From positions 1 through 64,000 of the forward strand of contig NZ_OEZH01000106.1 in assembly GCF_900243075.1 (NCBI RefSeq): a DNA stretch of 64,000 nucleotides, given 5' to 3'. This DNA is from Clostridioides difficile. Lineage in GTDB: Bacteria > Bacillota > Clostridia > Peptostreptococcales > Peptostreptococcaceae. Below the pieces are notes generated by a model that saw only the letters and a list, made by a program, of their open reading frames with translations, did no database searches and was not told the DNA's origin. Below, one piece after another: positions 17,551 to 25,757 of the stretch (its first letter is position 1; every line of letters begins with the position of its first letter). The position numbers and the translations under genes are program-made.

Positions 17551-18075
17551 ATGAGTAAGCCTATAGATATAATAATAAGACCTATAAGAAGAGAAGATGC
17601 ACAAGCTGTTAATGAAATTAGAAGAGTATACAGTGTTATGAGAAATACTTTGGCATTAATGAGTGACAGAGTGGATAAAACTGAAGCTATGTTAGATTCC
17701 TTGGGAGAAAATGATTATATGTTTGTGGCTGAAACTAATAATAATGGAGAAAAAGATATAATAGGTTTTGCTGGGTTACATGTAAATTCTTCTCCAAGAT
17801 TGAGACATAGTGCAGAAATAGGAATAACTGTTGCTGAGAATTATCATGGAAGAGGAGTTGGGAAAAAACTTATAAAACAACTTCTAGACATAGCAGACAA
17901 TTGGATTATGTTAGCTAGAGTCGGATTAGAAGTAATTGTAGACAATGAAAAGGGATTAAATTTATACAAAAAGTTAGGTTTTGAAATAGAGGGTATTAAA
18001 AAATATGCTGTAATCAGAGATGGCAAATTTGAAGATGTTTATATTATGGGGAGATATAATAAAAATTTAATTTAA
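17551..18075 (+). CDS. GNAT-family N-acetyltransferase
   Basis: A 174-residue acetyl-CoA-dependent acetyltransferase. Seen: IIIRPIRREDAQAVNEI at the N-terminus, the strand AEIGITVAENYHGRGVGKKLIKQLL with the acetyl-CoA pyrophosphate loop (H-G-R-G-V-G-K) at about 95-110, and the C-terminal NEKGLNLYKKLGFEIEG. Closest in pattern to SpeG/PhnO-like or ribosomal-type acetyltransferases; the substrate cannot be told. Strong GGGGGA ribosome binding site. Confidence 0.9.
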   Translation: MSKPIDIIIRPIRREDAQAVNEIRRVYSVMRNTLALMSDRVDKTEAMLDSLGENDYMFVAETNNNGEKDIIGFAGLHVNSSPRLRHSAEIGITVAENYHGRGVGKKLIKQLLDIADNWIMLARVGLEVIVDNEKGLNLYKKLGFEIEGIKKYAVIRDGKFEDVYIMGRYNKNLI

Positions 18076-18084
18076 AACAGTAAT

Positions 18085-18148
18085 AGAAAAGTAGAATAGA
18101 GTGTCTTTAATAAATAGTTTTCATTAAAGATACTCTATTCTACTTCTC
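18085..18148. terminator. Convergent terminator
   Basis: Arms of about 26 nt containing GTAGAATAGAGT and its complement, between the acetyltransferase and the minus-strand small membrane protein. It probably serves both transcripts. Confidence 0.75.
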
Positions 18149-18178
18149 TATGGTATTAAAAAACTTATTTTTAAATGT

Positions 18179-18325
18179 TTACAAAAACATTCTATATACA
18201 AATAAAATTATCAGCAATATCAAAGCTATTTTAAAAGCTAGGCTGGCAACAGTTTTGATAATTTTTACAGAAACACCTATAGCAACTATAGCAAATACTA
18301 TTTTAAAGAGTAAATCTATATCCAT
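18179..18325 (-). CDS. 48-residue membrane protein
   Basis: A short ORF with an excellent AGGAGG 7 nt before the ATG. It begins MDIDLLFKIVFAIVAIGVS and has two hydrophobic stretches (about 5-20 and 31-46) around KIIKTVASLAFK, so it is a small membrane protein. A plus-strand ORF across the same bases (18150-18347) has no ribosome binding site and is rejected. Function unknown; the ORF stands alone. Confidence 0.7.
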   Translation of the reverse strand: MDIDLLFKIVFAIVAIGVSVKIIKTVASLAFKIALILLIILFVYRMFL

Positions 18326-18463
18326 ATTTAAGCCTCCTATTCTATAATACATATAGATATTATTGACAAATATCTAGGAAAAAATTCCATCAATATACTA
18401 CAATAAAATGTTTATATTTGTAATTTATTGAATATGTTATTATATAATACATAAAATAATAAA

Positions 18464-19390
18464 TCAAGACAACAATAAAATACTTATAAAAGGTATAGAT
18501 ATAACTGAAAATAGTGTTGTAAAAAACACACATTGTGAAGCCAGTGTTATATTAGAATCATACTGATTAGCCATTATAGCAGTATTTGCAGCAGCAGGCA
18601 TAGAAGAAATTACTACTGGTATAGCTAAAATCATCTTATCATTCACCCATCCTTTTAGAATAAAATATACAATAACAGGAAGTACCAATAATCTTATAAA
18701 GGTAACTACATATAATTTTTTGTTGACAAAACAATCGAGAGCTGAAGAGTTAGCAAGTAAACTTCCAATGATAATCATTGATATTGGTGTAGTTATGTTT
18801 CCCAACATCTTAAGTGGCTCATTTATAAATTCAGGTAATCTAAGTCCTGTAACAAATAAAAAAAGTCCAATAATAATAGCTATTGTAGCAGGGCTTATAA
18901 GTGATTTCATTGAAAAACCTTTATCTGTACTACCTTTAGATAAAAGGTAAATCCCTAAAGTAAAAGAAAATAAGTTAAAAGGTAAATTAAATATTGCAGT
19001 ATAGAATATCGCTTCATGCCCCAGAACTGCTTCAATTACGGGATATCCCATAAAAGCAACATTTGAAAAAACAACTATATACTGATATATCCCCAAATCT
19101 TTTTTATTATTACACTTTAAAATGTATTTTAATAAAAATGCAATTATAATTGAAACTATATACATAATCAAAGATGTAAATAATAACAATAGTATTTTTT
19201 GTATCATTTTATTATCAAAGTTAATTTGCATGGAACTAATTATCATTGATGGCAAAAAAACTGTCATTGTTAAAGTTGAAAGTTTAGATGTGCAGTGGTC
19301 ATCTAATAAGTTGAATTTTCTGATAAAAAATCCGACTAAAATAATTACAAATAAAACTGCAACTTGAATAAAAATATTGCTGAAATTCAT
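18464..19390 (-). CDS. AEC-family transporter
   Basis: Auxin-efflux-carrier family permease of 308 residues with about ten hydrophobic segments. FIRKFNLLDDHCTSKLSTLTMTVFLPSMI near the N-terminus and the SMPAAANTAIMANQYDSN motif in the C-terminal half are characteristic. Bacterial members move malate or other organic acids; the substrate is not visible from sequence. GGGGGAGG precedes the ATG. Monocistronic. Confidence 0.88.
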   Translation of the reverse strand: MNFSNIFIQVAVLFVIILVGFFIRKFNLLDDHCTSKLSTLTMTVFLPSMIISSMQINFDNKMIQKILLLLFTSLIMYIVSIIIAFLLKYILKCNNKKDLGIYQYIVVFSNVAFMGYPVIEAVLGHEAIFYTAIFNLPFNLFSFTLGIYLLSKGSTDKGFSMKSLISPATIAIIIGLFLFVTGLRLPEFINEPLKMLGNITTPISMIIIGSLLANSSALDCFVNKKLYVVTFIRLLVLPVIVYFILKGWVNDKMILAIPVVISSMPAAANTAIMANQYDSNITLASQCVFFTTLFSVISIPFISILLLS

Positions 19391-19582
19391 AAAATGTCCT
19401 CCCCCCTATATATACATTATATACCAATTGAATAATAAAATCTAATGATTATAAAATTTAAAATTTAATGTTACAATATAGTGACAAAAGGTAAAAATTC
19501 AATATTATAGCATTAATTATAGATTATAATGTATAATAATGTTTGAGAGAATATATTTTATAAAATGGGTAGGTAGTGAATA

Positions 19583-21454
19583 ATGAAAAATACAAAATTT
19601 TCTATAAAAAAAATAAAAAATATATCTAATGACCCGAAAGTCATACATACTAAGGGAGCTATTCTTGAAAAGATGGGTAAGACAGAAAGTGCAATAGAAT
19701 TATATAAGAGTGCGGCATTAGATAATTATGTAAAATCCCAATATACTTTGGGAAATATATATGAAAGTAAAAAACAATTTAAAGAAGCAGAAAAGTGGTA
19801 TTCAATGGCATATAAAAGTGGAAGTGAGGATGCTGCTTTTGATTTAGGTAATATGTATTATAGATTAGATGGTTATGAGTATGCTATATATTGGTATGAA
19901 AAGATAGCAAATTTAGGGTATTTACAAGCACAAAACAATTTAGGTGTATGCCATTTTAAAATGAAAGATTTTATAAGATGTGAAAAATGGTTAAAAGCAG
20001 CAGCTGACAATAATTTAGGGAAAGCTTGTTTTAATTTAGGAGTATTATATACTTTTTTGGAGAAAGATGATGAAGCATATGAGTATTATAGAAAAGGGTC
20101 TGTACTTTTAGATGATGATGCAAAATATAATTTAGCAATATTAAATGGAAAAAAGAAAGATAATAAATCAACAGTAAGTTTATATAAACAATTATATAAA
20201 TCAGGTCATACGAAAGGTTGCTTTAACTTGGGGATGATTATGGAAATAAATGATAATCTAGAAGAAGCAGAAAAGTATTATAAAAAGAGTGCAGATAGAG
20301 ATGATGTAAAGTCTGAGTATAGACTTGCATATGTATATGACAGAAAAGAAGAATTAGGAGATGCAATTTATTATTATGAGAAAGCAATAGAAAAAAATCA
20401 TACACTTTCTAAATATAGACTTGCTAATTTATATAATAGGGAGAATGAGATAGAAAAAGCAAAAACTTATTACAAAATGGCAGCAGAAGATGATATAACA
20501 GAGGCAAAAAATAATCTAGCAGGCATATATTTTGAAGAAAAAGACTATGAAAATGCTATTAAATATTATGAAGATGCCATAGCTGTTGGATGCAAAAGCT
20601 CTCTTGAGAATCTAGGAGATTTATATTATCAGAATCAAGATATAGAAAAAGCGATTTCGTATTATTCAAGAATTCCAAATAATGTATCTTGTCAAATCAA
20701 ATTAGGAAATATTTATGAAGATTTAAATAATATCGAGGAAGCTATAAGTTGGTATAAGAAAGCATCTGAAAATGGAGATACTAGGTCTAGTTATAGACTG
20801 GGGTGTATATATGAGAATTTAGGAAATACAAAAAATGCTAGAAAGTATTTTGAAATGGCAAGTAGCAAAAGTCATATGAATGCTCGTATACATCTAGGTA
20901 GAATTTATTTTAGAGAAGGAAAATTGGAAGAGTCTAAAATGATGTTTGATACACCTGCTAATGAGAATAATGTGTATGCTCAACACATGGTAGGATTAAT
21001 TTATGACATGTTCTATAAAGATTATGTAAATTCTAAATTTTGGTATGAGAAGTCTAGAGCACAAGGTTGTGTTGAATCAATATATAATTTAGGACAAATT
21101 TATTTAAAATTAAATGATGATGTAGAAGCTGAGAAATATTATAAAGAAGGTATTAAATATGGAAGCAAGAAGTGTGAGTATATGCTTGCAGGTCTTTATT
21201 ACAAAAAAAGTCTAGATATGTATACTTCTTTAGCAAATGAAGAATACGATAATTGTGGAGAGATTGTGGAAGATTTTCCCGATTTAAATATAAACTTTGA
21301 TGAAGTATTAATTCCTCCATTTAAGTTACAAGAAGAGGTAGTAGATGAAGAAGAGTATGTACCAATTTATATACTAAACATAAAAGAAAGTTTAGATTCA
21401 ATGCTAGAAGGACTTGAAACTGAAATGGTTATAGATGAAGAACATGATAACTAA
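19583..21454 (+). CDS. Large Sel1/TPR-repeat protein
   Basis: A 623-residue protein made of roughly fourteen helical repeats of about 33-36 residues, with recurring units such as AEKWYSMAYKSGSEDAAFDLGNMY (shown here only in part) and GDAIYYYEKAI. These are Sel1-like and TPR units that build a superhelical scaffold for protein binding. No signal peptide or membrane segment, so cytoplasmic. The C-terminal 80 residues are acidic and without repeats. Ends in a strong terminator shared with the CorA-like gene. Confidence 0.9.
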   Translation: MKNTKFSIKKIKNISNDPKVIHTKGAILEKMGKTESAIELYKSAALDNYVKSQYTLGNIYESKKQFKEAEKWYSMAYKSGSEDAAFDLGNMYYRLDGYEYAIYWYEKIANLGYLQAQNNLGVCHFKMKDFIRCEKWLKAAADNNLGKACFNLGVLYTFLEKDDEAYEYYRKGSVLLDDDAKYNLAILNGKKKDNKSTVSLYKQLYKSGHTKGCFNLGMIMEINDNLEEAEKYYKKSADRDDVKSEYRLAYVYDRKEELGDAIYYYEKAIEKNHTLSKYRLANLYNRENEIEKAKTYYKMAAEDDITEAKNNLAGIYFEEKDYENAIKYYEDAIAVGCKSSLENLGDLYYQNQDIEKAISYYSRIPNNVSCQIKLGNIYEDLNNIEEAISWYKKASENGDTRSSYRLGCIYENLGNTKNARKYFEMASSKSHMNARIHLGRIYFREGKLEESKMMFDTPANENNVYAQHMVGLIYDMFYKDYVNSKFWYEKSRAQGCVESIYNLGQIYLKLNDDVEAEKYYKEGIKYGSKKCEYMLAGLYYKKSLDMYTSLANEEYDNCGEIVEDFPDLNINFDEVLIPPFKLQEEVVDEEEYVPIYILNIKESLDSMLEGLETEMVIDEEHDN

Positions 21455-21489
21455 AAAAGCATTGTAAGATTATATAGATTTAAATATAT

Positions 21490-21537
21490 AAAAGCCATTA
21501 GAATAAATAAAAATTATTAATTCTAATGGCTTTTTTT
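21490..21537. terminator. Convergent terminator
   Basis: AAAGCCATTAGAA and its complement with an AT-rich loop, followed by TTTTTTT on the plus strand. It lies between the convergent Sel1-repeat and CorA-like genes. Confidence 0.85.
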
Positions 21538-21546
21538 ATTAATATT

Positions 21547-22482
21547 TTATAATAGCTTGTTTCTTGACATGAAAAATGTAATTACTATACATATTATAGA
21601 AGTAATAAGAAGTATTATCCAAAATCCATTTGGGTTATTGGAAAATGGCATGTTAACAACGTTCATACCAAAGAATCCTGATATTATTGTAGGTATTGAG
21701 AAAATTAGTGTAACTACTGTCAAAATTTGCATAACATTATTTTGATTATTACTTATAATTGCGCTGAAAGCATCCATAATTCTACTCAATATATCTCCAT
21801 ATATTTTGGCCATATCAAGAGCCTGTCTATTTTCGACTATAACATCTTCTAATAGGTCTTCATCATCTGGATATTTCTTTATACCAGCAGTTCTAACCAT
21901 TTTGTTTAAAACAAGTTCATTAGATTTTAGTGAAGTAGAGAAGTATACCAAAGACTTTTCTAATTCCAATAATTGAACTAATTCTTTGTTTTTCATTGAT
22001 TTGTAAATTTCTCGCTCTATTATGATTGTCATTTTATTTATTTTTCTTAAGTAATGCAAGTAATAAGCTGCATTTTTGTGAAGAATTTGAAGTAAAAAGC
22101 GAGTTTTTTTAAATGTAAAAAAATCTTTAATATGACCAACTATAAAGTCATTTAAAATTTTAGTTTGTGCATTGCAAACTGTTACAATAGCTTCTTTAGT
22201 TAGTATAATACCCAAAGGTATTGTAGTATAATGAGAAGAATTAGAGTCACTTTCGTCTACTGGTATATCTATAAGTATAAGAGTATGATTGTCTTCAACA
22301 TCTATTCTTGAGCGCTCTTCTTCATCTAGTGCAGATTCTATGCTTTCTACATCTATATTTAATAAATTAGAAATTTCGTTGATTTCACTATGATTAGGTT
22401 CAACAAGATTTATCCAACAGCCATCTTCAAAAAAACTAAGTTTCTCTAATTTTGAATCTATAGTTTTGTAGTATCTTATCAT
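21547..22482 (-). CDS. corA: CorA-like magnesium/cobalt transporter
   Basis: A 311-residue CorA family (2-TM-GxN) channel. The large cytoplasmic N-terminal domain is followed by two membrane helices at the C-terminus; the first ends in the signature GMN within SGFFGMNVVNMPF. Such proteins form pentamers that import divalent metal, usually Mg2+. Clostridia carry several paralogues and the metal cannot be decided here. A GC-rich hairpin lies about 150 nt upstream of the start, described separately. Confidence 0.92.
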   Translation of the reverse strand: MIRYYKTIDSKLEKLSFFEDGCWINLVEPNHSEINEISNLLNIDVESIESALDEEERSRIDVEDNHTLILIDIPVDESDSNSSHYTTIPLGIILTKEAIVTVCNAQTKILNDFIVGHIKDFFTFKKTRFLLQILHKNAAYYLHYLRKINKMTIIIEREIYKSMKNKELVQLLELEKSLVYFSTSLKSNELVLNKMVRTAGIKKYPDDEDLLEDVIVENRQALDMAKIYGDILSRIMDAFSAIISNNQNNVMQILTVVTLIFSIPTIISGFFGMNVVNMPFSNNPNGFWIILLITSIICIVITFFMSRNKLL

Positions 22483-22618
22483 GGCAACACATCCTTTATT
22501 CAGTTTTATATAAATCTCATCATTTAATAGTATCTATTAATTAACTAATTTATATAACTGAATATATGTATTAGTTTTGATTTTAGATATTATTAAGTGA
22601 TGAAAATGTAAAAAATTC

Positions 22619-22664
22619 TCTCCGCAACGGACTAGTATCCATTGCCCATCACTCTCCTTGTTTA
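22619..22664 (-). other. GC-rich hairpin island upstream of corA-like gene
   Basis: In an otherwise almost pure A/T intergenic stretch (22483-23003), about 40 nt are near 55% GC. On the minus strand GCAATGGA and TCCGTTGC pair around TACTAG, flanked by direct GGAGAG repeats and followed by AATTTTTT. It would lie in the leader of the CorA-like gene. It does not match the M-box or another riboswitch I know. Confidence 0.4.
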
Positions 22665-22916
22665 TTATTTTATATACCTATTTACGAAATGCATATTTTA
22701 AGCACTCTTTAATATAATACCTTTTCCAAGTATATAAATCAAGTTTTGATTTGATTGAATAATATTTTTGCCATAATTTACATGTAAAACATAGCAGTTA
22801 TATTTAATTTAAATAAAGAATATATATATTCTGAGTGAAAATATTAAATATATTAAAAAAATAAATGTGTATCTATATATTTACTTATTTACAATAATAT
22901 ATTTAATAAAAGGAAT

Positions 22917-22934
22917 TTTATTTTCGAAAATAAA
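22917..22934. repeat. 18-bp perfect palindrome ahead of flavin reductase
   Basis: TTTATTTTCGAAAATAAA is its own complement and lies 70 nt before the gene at 23004. It may be an operator. In sequence this AT-rich a palindrome can arise by chance. Confidence 0.35.
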
Positions 22935-23003
22935 TTTTATTTATAATTTATAACGAGAATAAAAGTCTTATAAATATAAGAGAATGAGAGGTTAATCAGA
23001 GAT

Positions 23004-23516
23004 ATGAGTGAATTTAAAGAAATTATGGCAGAAGAGATTAAAAACAATCCATTTGGATTGATAGGTAAAGATTGGACACTTATAACAGTAGAAAATGAAG
23101 GAAAAGTAAATACAATGACTGCTAGCTGGGGTGGTCTTGGGGTTATGTGGGGAAAAGATGTTGTTTTTGTAGTAATAAGACCACAACGTTATACTAAGGA
23201 ATTTATAGATAATACAGATAAATTTTCTCTCACTTTTTTTGATGAAGATTTCCGTAAAGAGCTTTCATACTGTGGGAAAGTATCTGGTAGAGAAGAGGAT
23301 AAGATATCACAGATTGGATTTAATATAGAGCACTTAAATAATACACCTTACTTTAAAGAAGCTAATATGGCAATTATATGCAAAAAAATGTATAGCCAGA
23401 AACTGGAACCTCAATGCTTTATTGCTGAGGGTATAGATGGAAGATGGTATCCACAAAAAGATTACCACACTTTATATATAGCTGAAATAACTAATGTACT
23501 TGTAAAAGAAGATTAG
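23004..23516 (+). CDS. Flavin reductase-like (FMN-binding) protein
   Basis: A 170-residue protein of the flavin-reductase-like split barrel family. WTLITVENEGKVNTMTASWGGLGVMWGKD and the FVVIRPQRYTKEFIDNTDKFSLTFF stretch (two separated motifs) match the FMN-binding fold of this clostridial subgroup. Members reduce flavins or act on small electrophiles; the reaction is not known. AGAGG lies before the ATG. Monocistronic; a hairpin shared with the convergent neighbour follows. Confidence 0.88.
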   Translation: MSEFKEIMAEEIKNNPFGLIGKDWTLITVENEGKVNTMTASWGGLGVMWGKDVVFVVIRPQRYTKEFIDNTDKFSLTFFDEDFRKELSYCGKVSGREEDKISQIGFNIEHLNNTPYFKEANMAIICKKMYSQKLEPQCFIAEGIDGRWYPQKDYHTLYIAEITNVLVKED

Positions 23517-23572
23517 ATATAAGACCAATATTACATTTTATTGAATAAAACATCTATAAAAAGAGATTAACA

Positions 23573-23640
23573 CAAAAAAGCTAAGGAAGTAAATATGTTA
23601 ATAAGGATTAATCAATAACATATTTAAATTCCTTAGCTTG
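23573..23640 (-). terminator. Terminator of nitronate monooxygenase-like gene
   Basis: Arms of 23-24 nt with AAGCTAAGGAA and its complement; on the minus strand the stem is followed by TTTTTT. It lies between the convergent genes at 23004 and 23669 and may work in both directions. Confidence 0.8.
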
Positions 23641-23668
23641 ATAAAATTTTAGTTTATATTTCTTTAAA

Positions 23669-24724
23669 TTATAATTCAGAAATTAATTCATTGATAACAT
23701 CTTCAACAGTGCTTAATTTATCAATCTTATAGGCGTCATTTCCACAAAATAAAAGTGAATTTTCAACATCACCTTTAACTGCATTGATTAGAGCTTGAGA
23801 AATACAGTAAGGTGTCTCTTTTGGATTGCAAGGAATCAAACAATTATAGCATTTCTTTATTTCTGGACGATTTATCTTAACTTCTTCTATAAATTTGTTT
23901 CTTATAGCACGTCCAGGAAGACCTACAGGACTTTTAACTATATGGACATCTTCTTCACTGGCATTTATGTATGCCATTTTAAAGTTCTCATGTGCATCAC
24001 ATTCATAAGTAGCAACAAATCTTGTACCAACTTGTACACCACTTGCTCCCATGTCTATATACTTCTTAACATCACTACTAGAAGTTATACCACCAGCAGC
24101 AACAACTGGAATGTTTCTGCCAAATTTTTCTCCATAAGTATTTGCAACTTTTAAAATTTCAACAAATTCCTTATCATAGTCTATAGAATCTATGTTATCA
24201 AGTTCCTCATTAGAGTATCCAAGGTGACCACCAGCTTTTGGACCTTCGACAACTATTAAGTCAGCAGTAGTTTTCTCTTTTCTATCCCACATTTTTAAAA
24301 TTACACTAGCAGCTTTTGCAGTTGAAACTATAGGTGCTATTTTCACATTACTTCCTTTTACCAATGATGGTAACTTGTTAGGCAATCCAGCTCCAGATAT
24401 TATAAGGTCTACACCAGCCTTAACAGCTTCTTTTACGTATGTTTCGTATTCTTTCATAGCTACCATAAAATTAATACCAATAATACCACCATTTGAGATT
24501 TCTTTAGCTTTGGAAATATGTTTTTTTATAGCTCTTAAATTTGCATTTATAGTGTTAGTTTCAAAATCTTCCTCGTCATATCCAATTTGAACACCAGAAA
24601 TCACACCAATACCACCAAGCTTAGCAACTGCACCAGCTAGTGATGATCTAGATATACCAACGCCCATTCCACCTTGAATTATAGGAACTTTTGCAACTAA
24701 ATCTCTAATTATTAACTCTTTTAT
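23669..24724 (-). CDS. Nitronate monooxygenase-like FMN enzyme, ATA start
   Basis: TIM-barrel flavoenzyme of the 2-nitropropane dioxygenase/FabK group, 351 residues if it begins at the ATA at 24724-24722. Seen: VPIIQGGMGVGIS (first strand and FMN loop), VAAGGITSSSDV and GVQVGTRF (phosphate binding), and a C-terminal cysteine cluster CYNCLIPCNP...YC typical of the clostridial form. The first ATG (24667) would delete PIIQGG, part of the barrel. An in-frame TGA lies 5 codons before the ATA, and the only start-like codons between them are ATT, ATC and ATA; GGAGGG sits 6 nt before the ATA. The real substrate is unknown. Confidence 0.85.
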   Translation of the reverse strand: MKELIIRDLVAKVPIIQGGMGVGISRSSLAGAVAKLGGIGVISGVQIGYDEEDFETNTINANLRAIKKHISKAKEISNGGIIGINFMVAMKEYETYVKEAVKAGVDLIISGAGLPNKLPSLVKGSNVKIAPIVSTAKAASVILKMWDRKEKTTADLIVVEGPKAGGHLGYSNEELDNIDSIDYDKEFVEILKVANTYGEKFGRNIPVVAAGGITSSSDVKKYIDMGASGVQVGTRFVATYECDAHENFKMAYINASEEDVHIVKSPVGLPGRAIRNKFIEEVKINRPEIKKCYNCLIPCNPKETPYCISQALINAVKGDVENSLLFCGNDAYKIDKLSTVEDVINELISEL

Positions 24725-24854
24725 GATAATCCCTCCTCAATGTAAACATGTTTAAAGAACTAGATTATAATACTTAATATTATTACCTAGTCCTAATTAT
24801 TATACTACAAATTATAATAAAAGAGTAGTTATATTTTATTATATGAGACGATAA

Positions 24855-25748
24855 TTATATGATATTTAAAACGGCTCCATTAGAATCACAACATAACTCT
24901 TTTATTTCCCAATCAGATTTTAATTTTGATAGATAAGCTTTCATATTATCTATAAAATTATCATCGTTTTCTTTTATTAAAGACATTATAGTAGGTCCAG
25001 CTCCACTTAAAAATACTCCAATACTATTTAATTGCTCAGATTTTTTAACAATATCACTGTAATTTTCAATTAAAGTTCCTCTATAATCTTGGTGCAATTT
25101 ATCTTGACAAGCTACTTTAAGAAGGTCAAAGTTTTTGTTCAGTAGAGCAGATACCAGTAAAGCAACTCTGCTGACATTGAATACACCATCAGAATATGGT
25201 ATTTCCTTTGGTAAAACACCTCTAGCTTTTTCAGTTGATAGTTTAAAATTAGGTATCATTGCACAAAATTTAAGTTCATTAGGAATTTCTATAATATCGT
25301 AGTGTATATTTTCATTATCAGTAACAGATACAATCATATTTCCTAAAATAGCAGGAGCAACATTATCTGGATGACCTTCTATTTCTGAAGCTATATTTAG
25401 TAATTGACATTTATCTAAATTAGCATCTGATAGAGCATTTGCAGCTATAACACCAGCTACTATACAAGATGCACTACTGCCAAGACCTCTACAAATAGGT
25501 ATTTCACTTTGAAATTTTATTTTGATACCAGTAGGTATTTTGTCTGGTTTAACTCTATCAAAAAAGTACTTCATAGATGTATAAACTAAATTATTTTCAG
25601 TTTTGTAAGCATCTTCACAGCCTTCTATTTCAAGACCTCTTTCAATTTCTTCAACATAAAATTTATTGTATATATTTAATGCAATTCCAAGACAATCAAA
25701 TCCTGGACCTATATTAGCACTTGTTGCAGGAACTATAATCTCTAACAT
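24855..25748 (-). CDS. thrB: Homoserine kinase
   Basis: GHMP-family kinase, 297 residues, phosphorylating homoserine in threonine synthesis. VPATSANIGPGFDCLG at the N-terminus and the ATP loop PICRGLGSSASCIVAG are diagnostic, with the C-terminal FLSGAGPTIMSL motif complete. ATG at 25748 has AGGTG 6 nt before it; the GTG at 25757 overlaps that site. It starts 9 nt after thrC, so the two form an operon controlled by the T-box ahead of thrC. Confidence 0.96.
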   Translation of the reverse strand: MLEIIVPATSANIGPGFDCLGIALNIYNKFYVEEIERGLEIEGCEDAYKTENNLVYTSMKYFFDRVKPDKIPTGIKIKFQSEIPICRGLGSSASCIVAGVIAANALSDANLDKCQLLNIASEIEGHPDNVAPAILGNMIVSVTDNENIHYDIIEIPNELKFCAMIPNFKLSTEKARGVLPKEIPYSDGVFNVSRVALLVSALLNKNFDLLKVACQDKLHQDYRGTLIENYSDIVKKSEQLNSIGVFLSGAGPTIMSLIKENDDNFIDNMKAYLSKLKSDWEIKELCCDSNGAVLNII

Positions 25749-25757
25749 AATAATCAC

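Noticed and set aside
18150-18347. 65-residue plus-strand ORF
   Set aside because: No ribosome binding site; the minus strand over the same bases has a better ORF with AGGAGG.
22619-22664. M-box, fluoride or guanidine riboswitch
   Set aside because: The element has one short hairpin and none of the conserved core bases of these classes.
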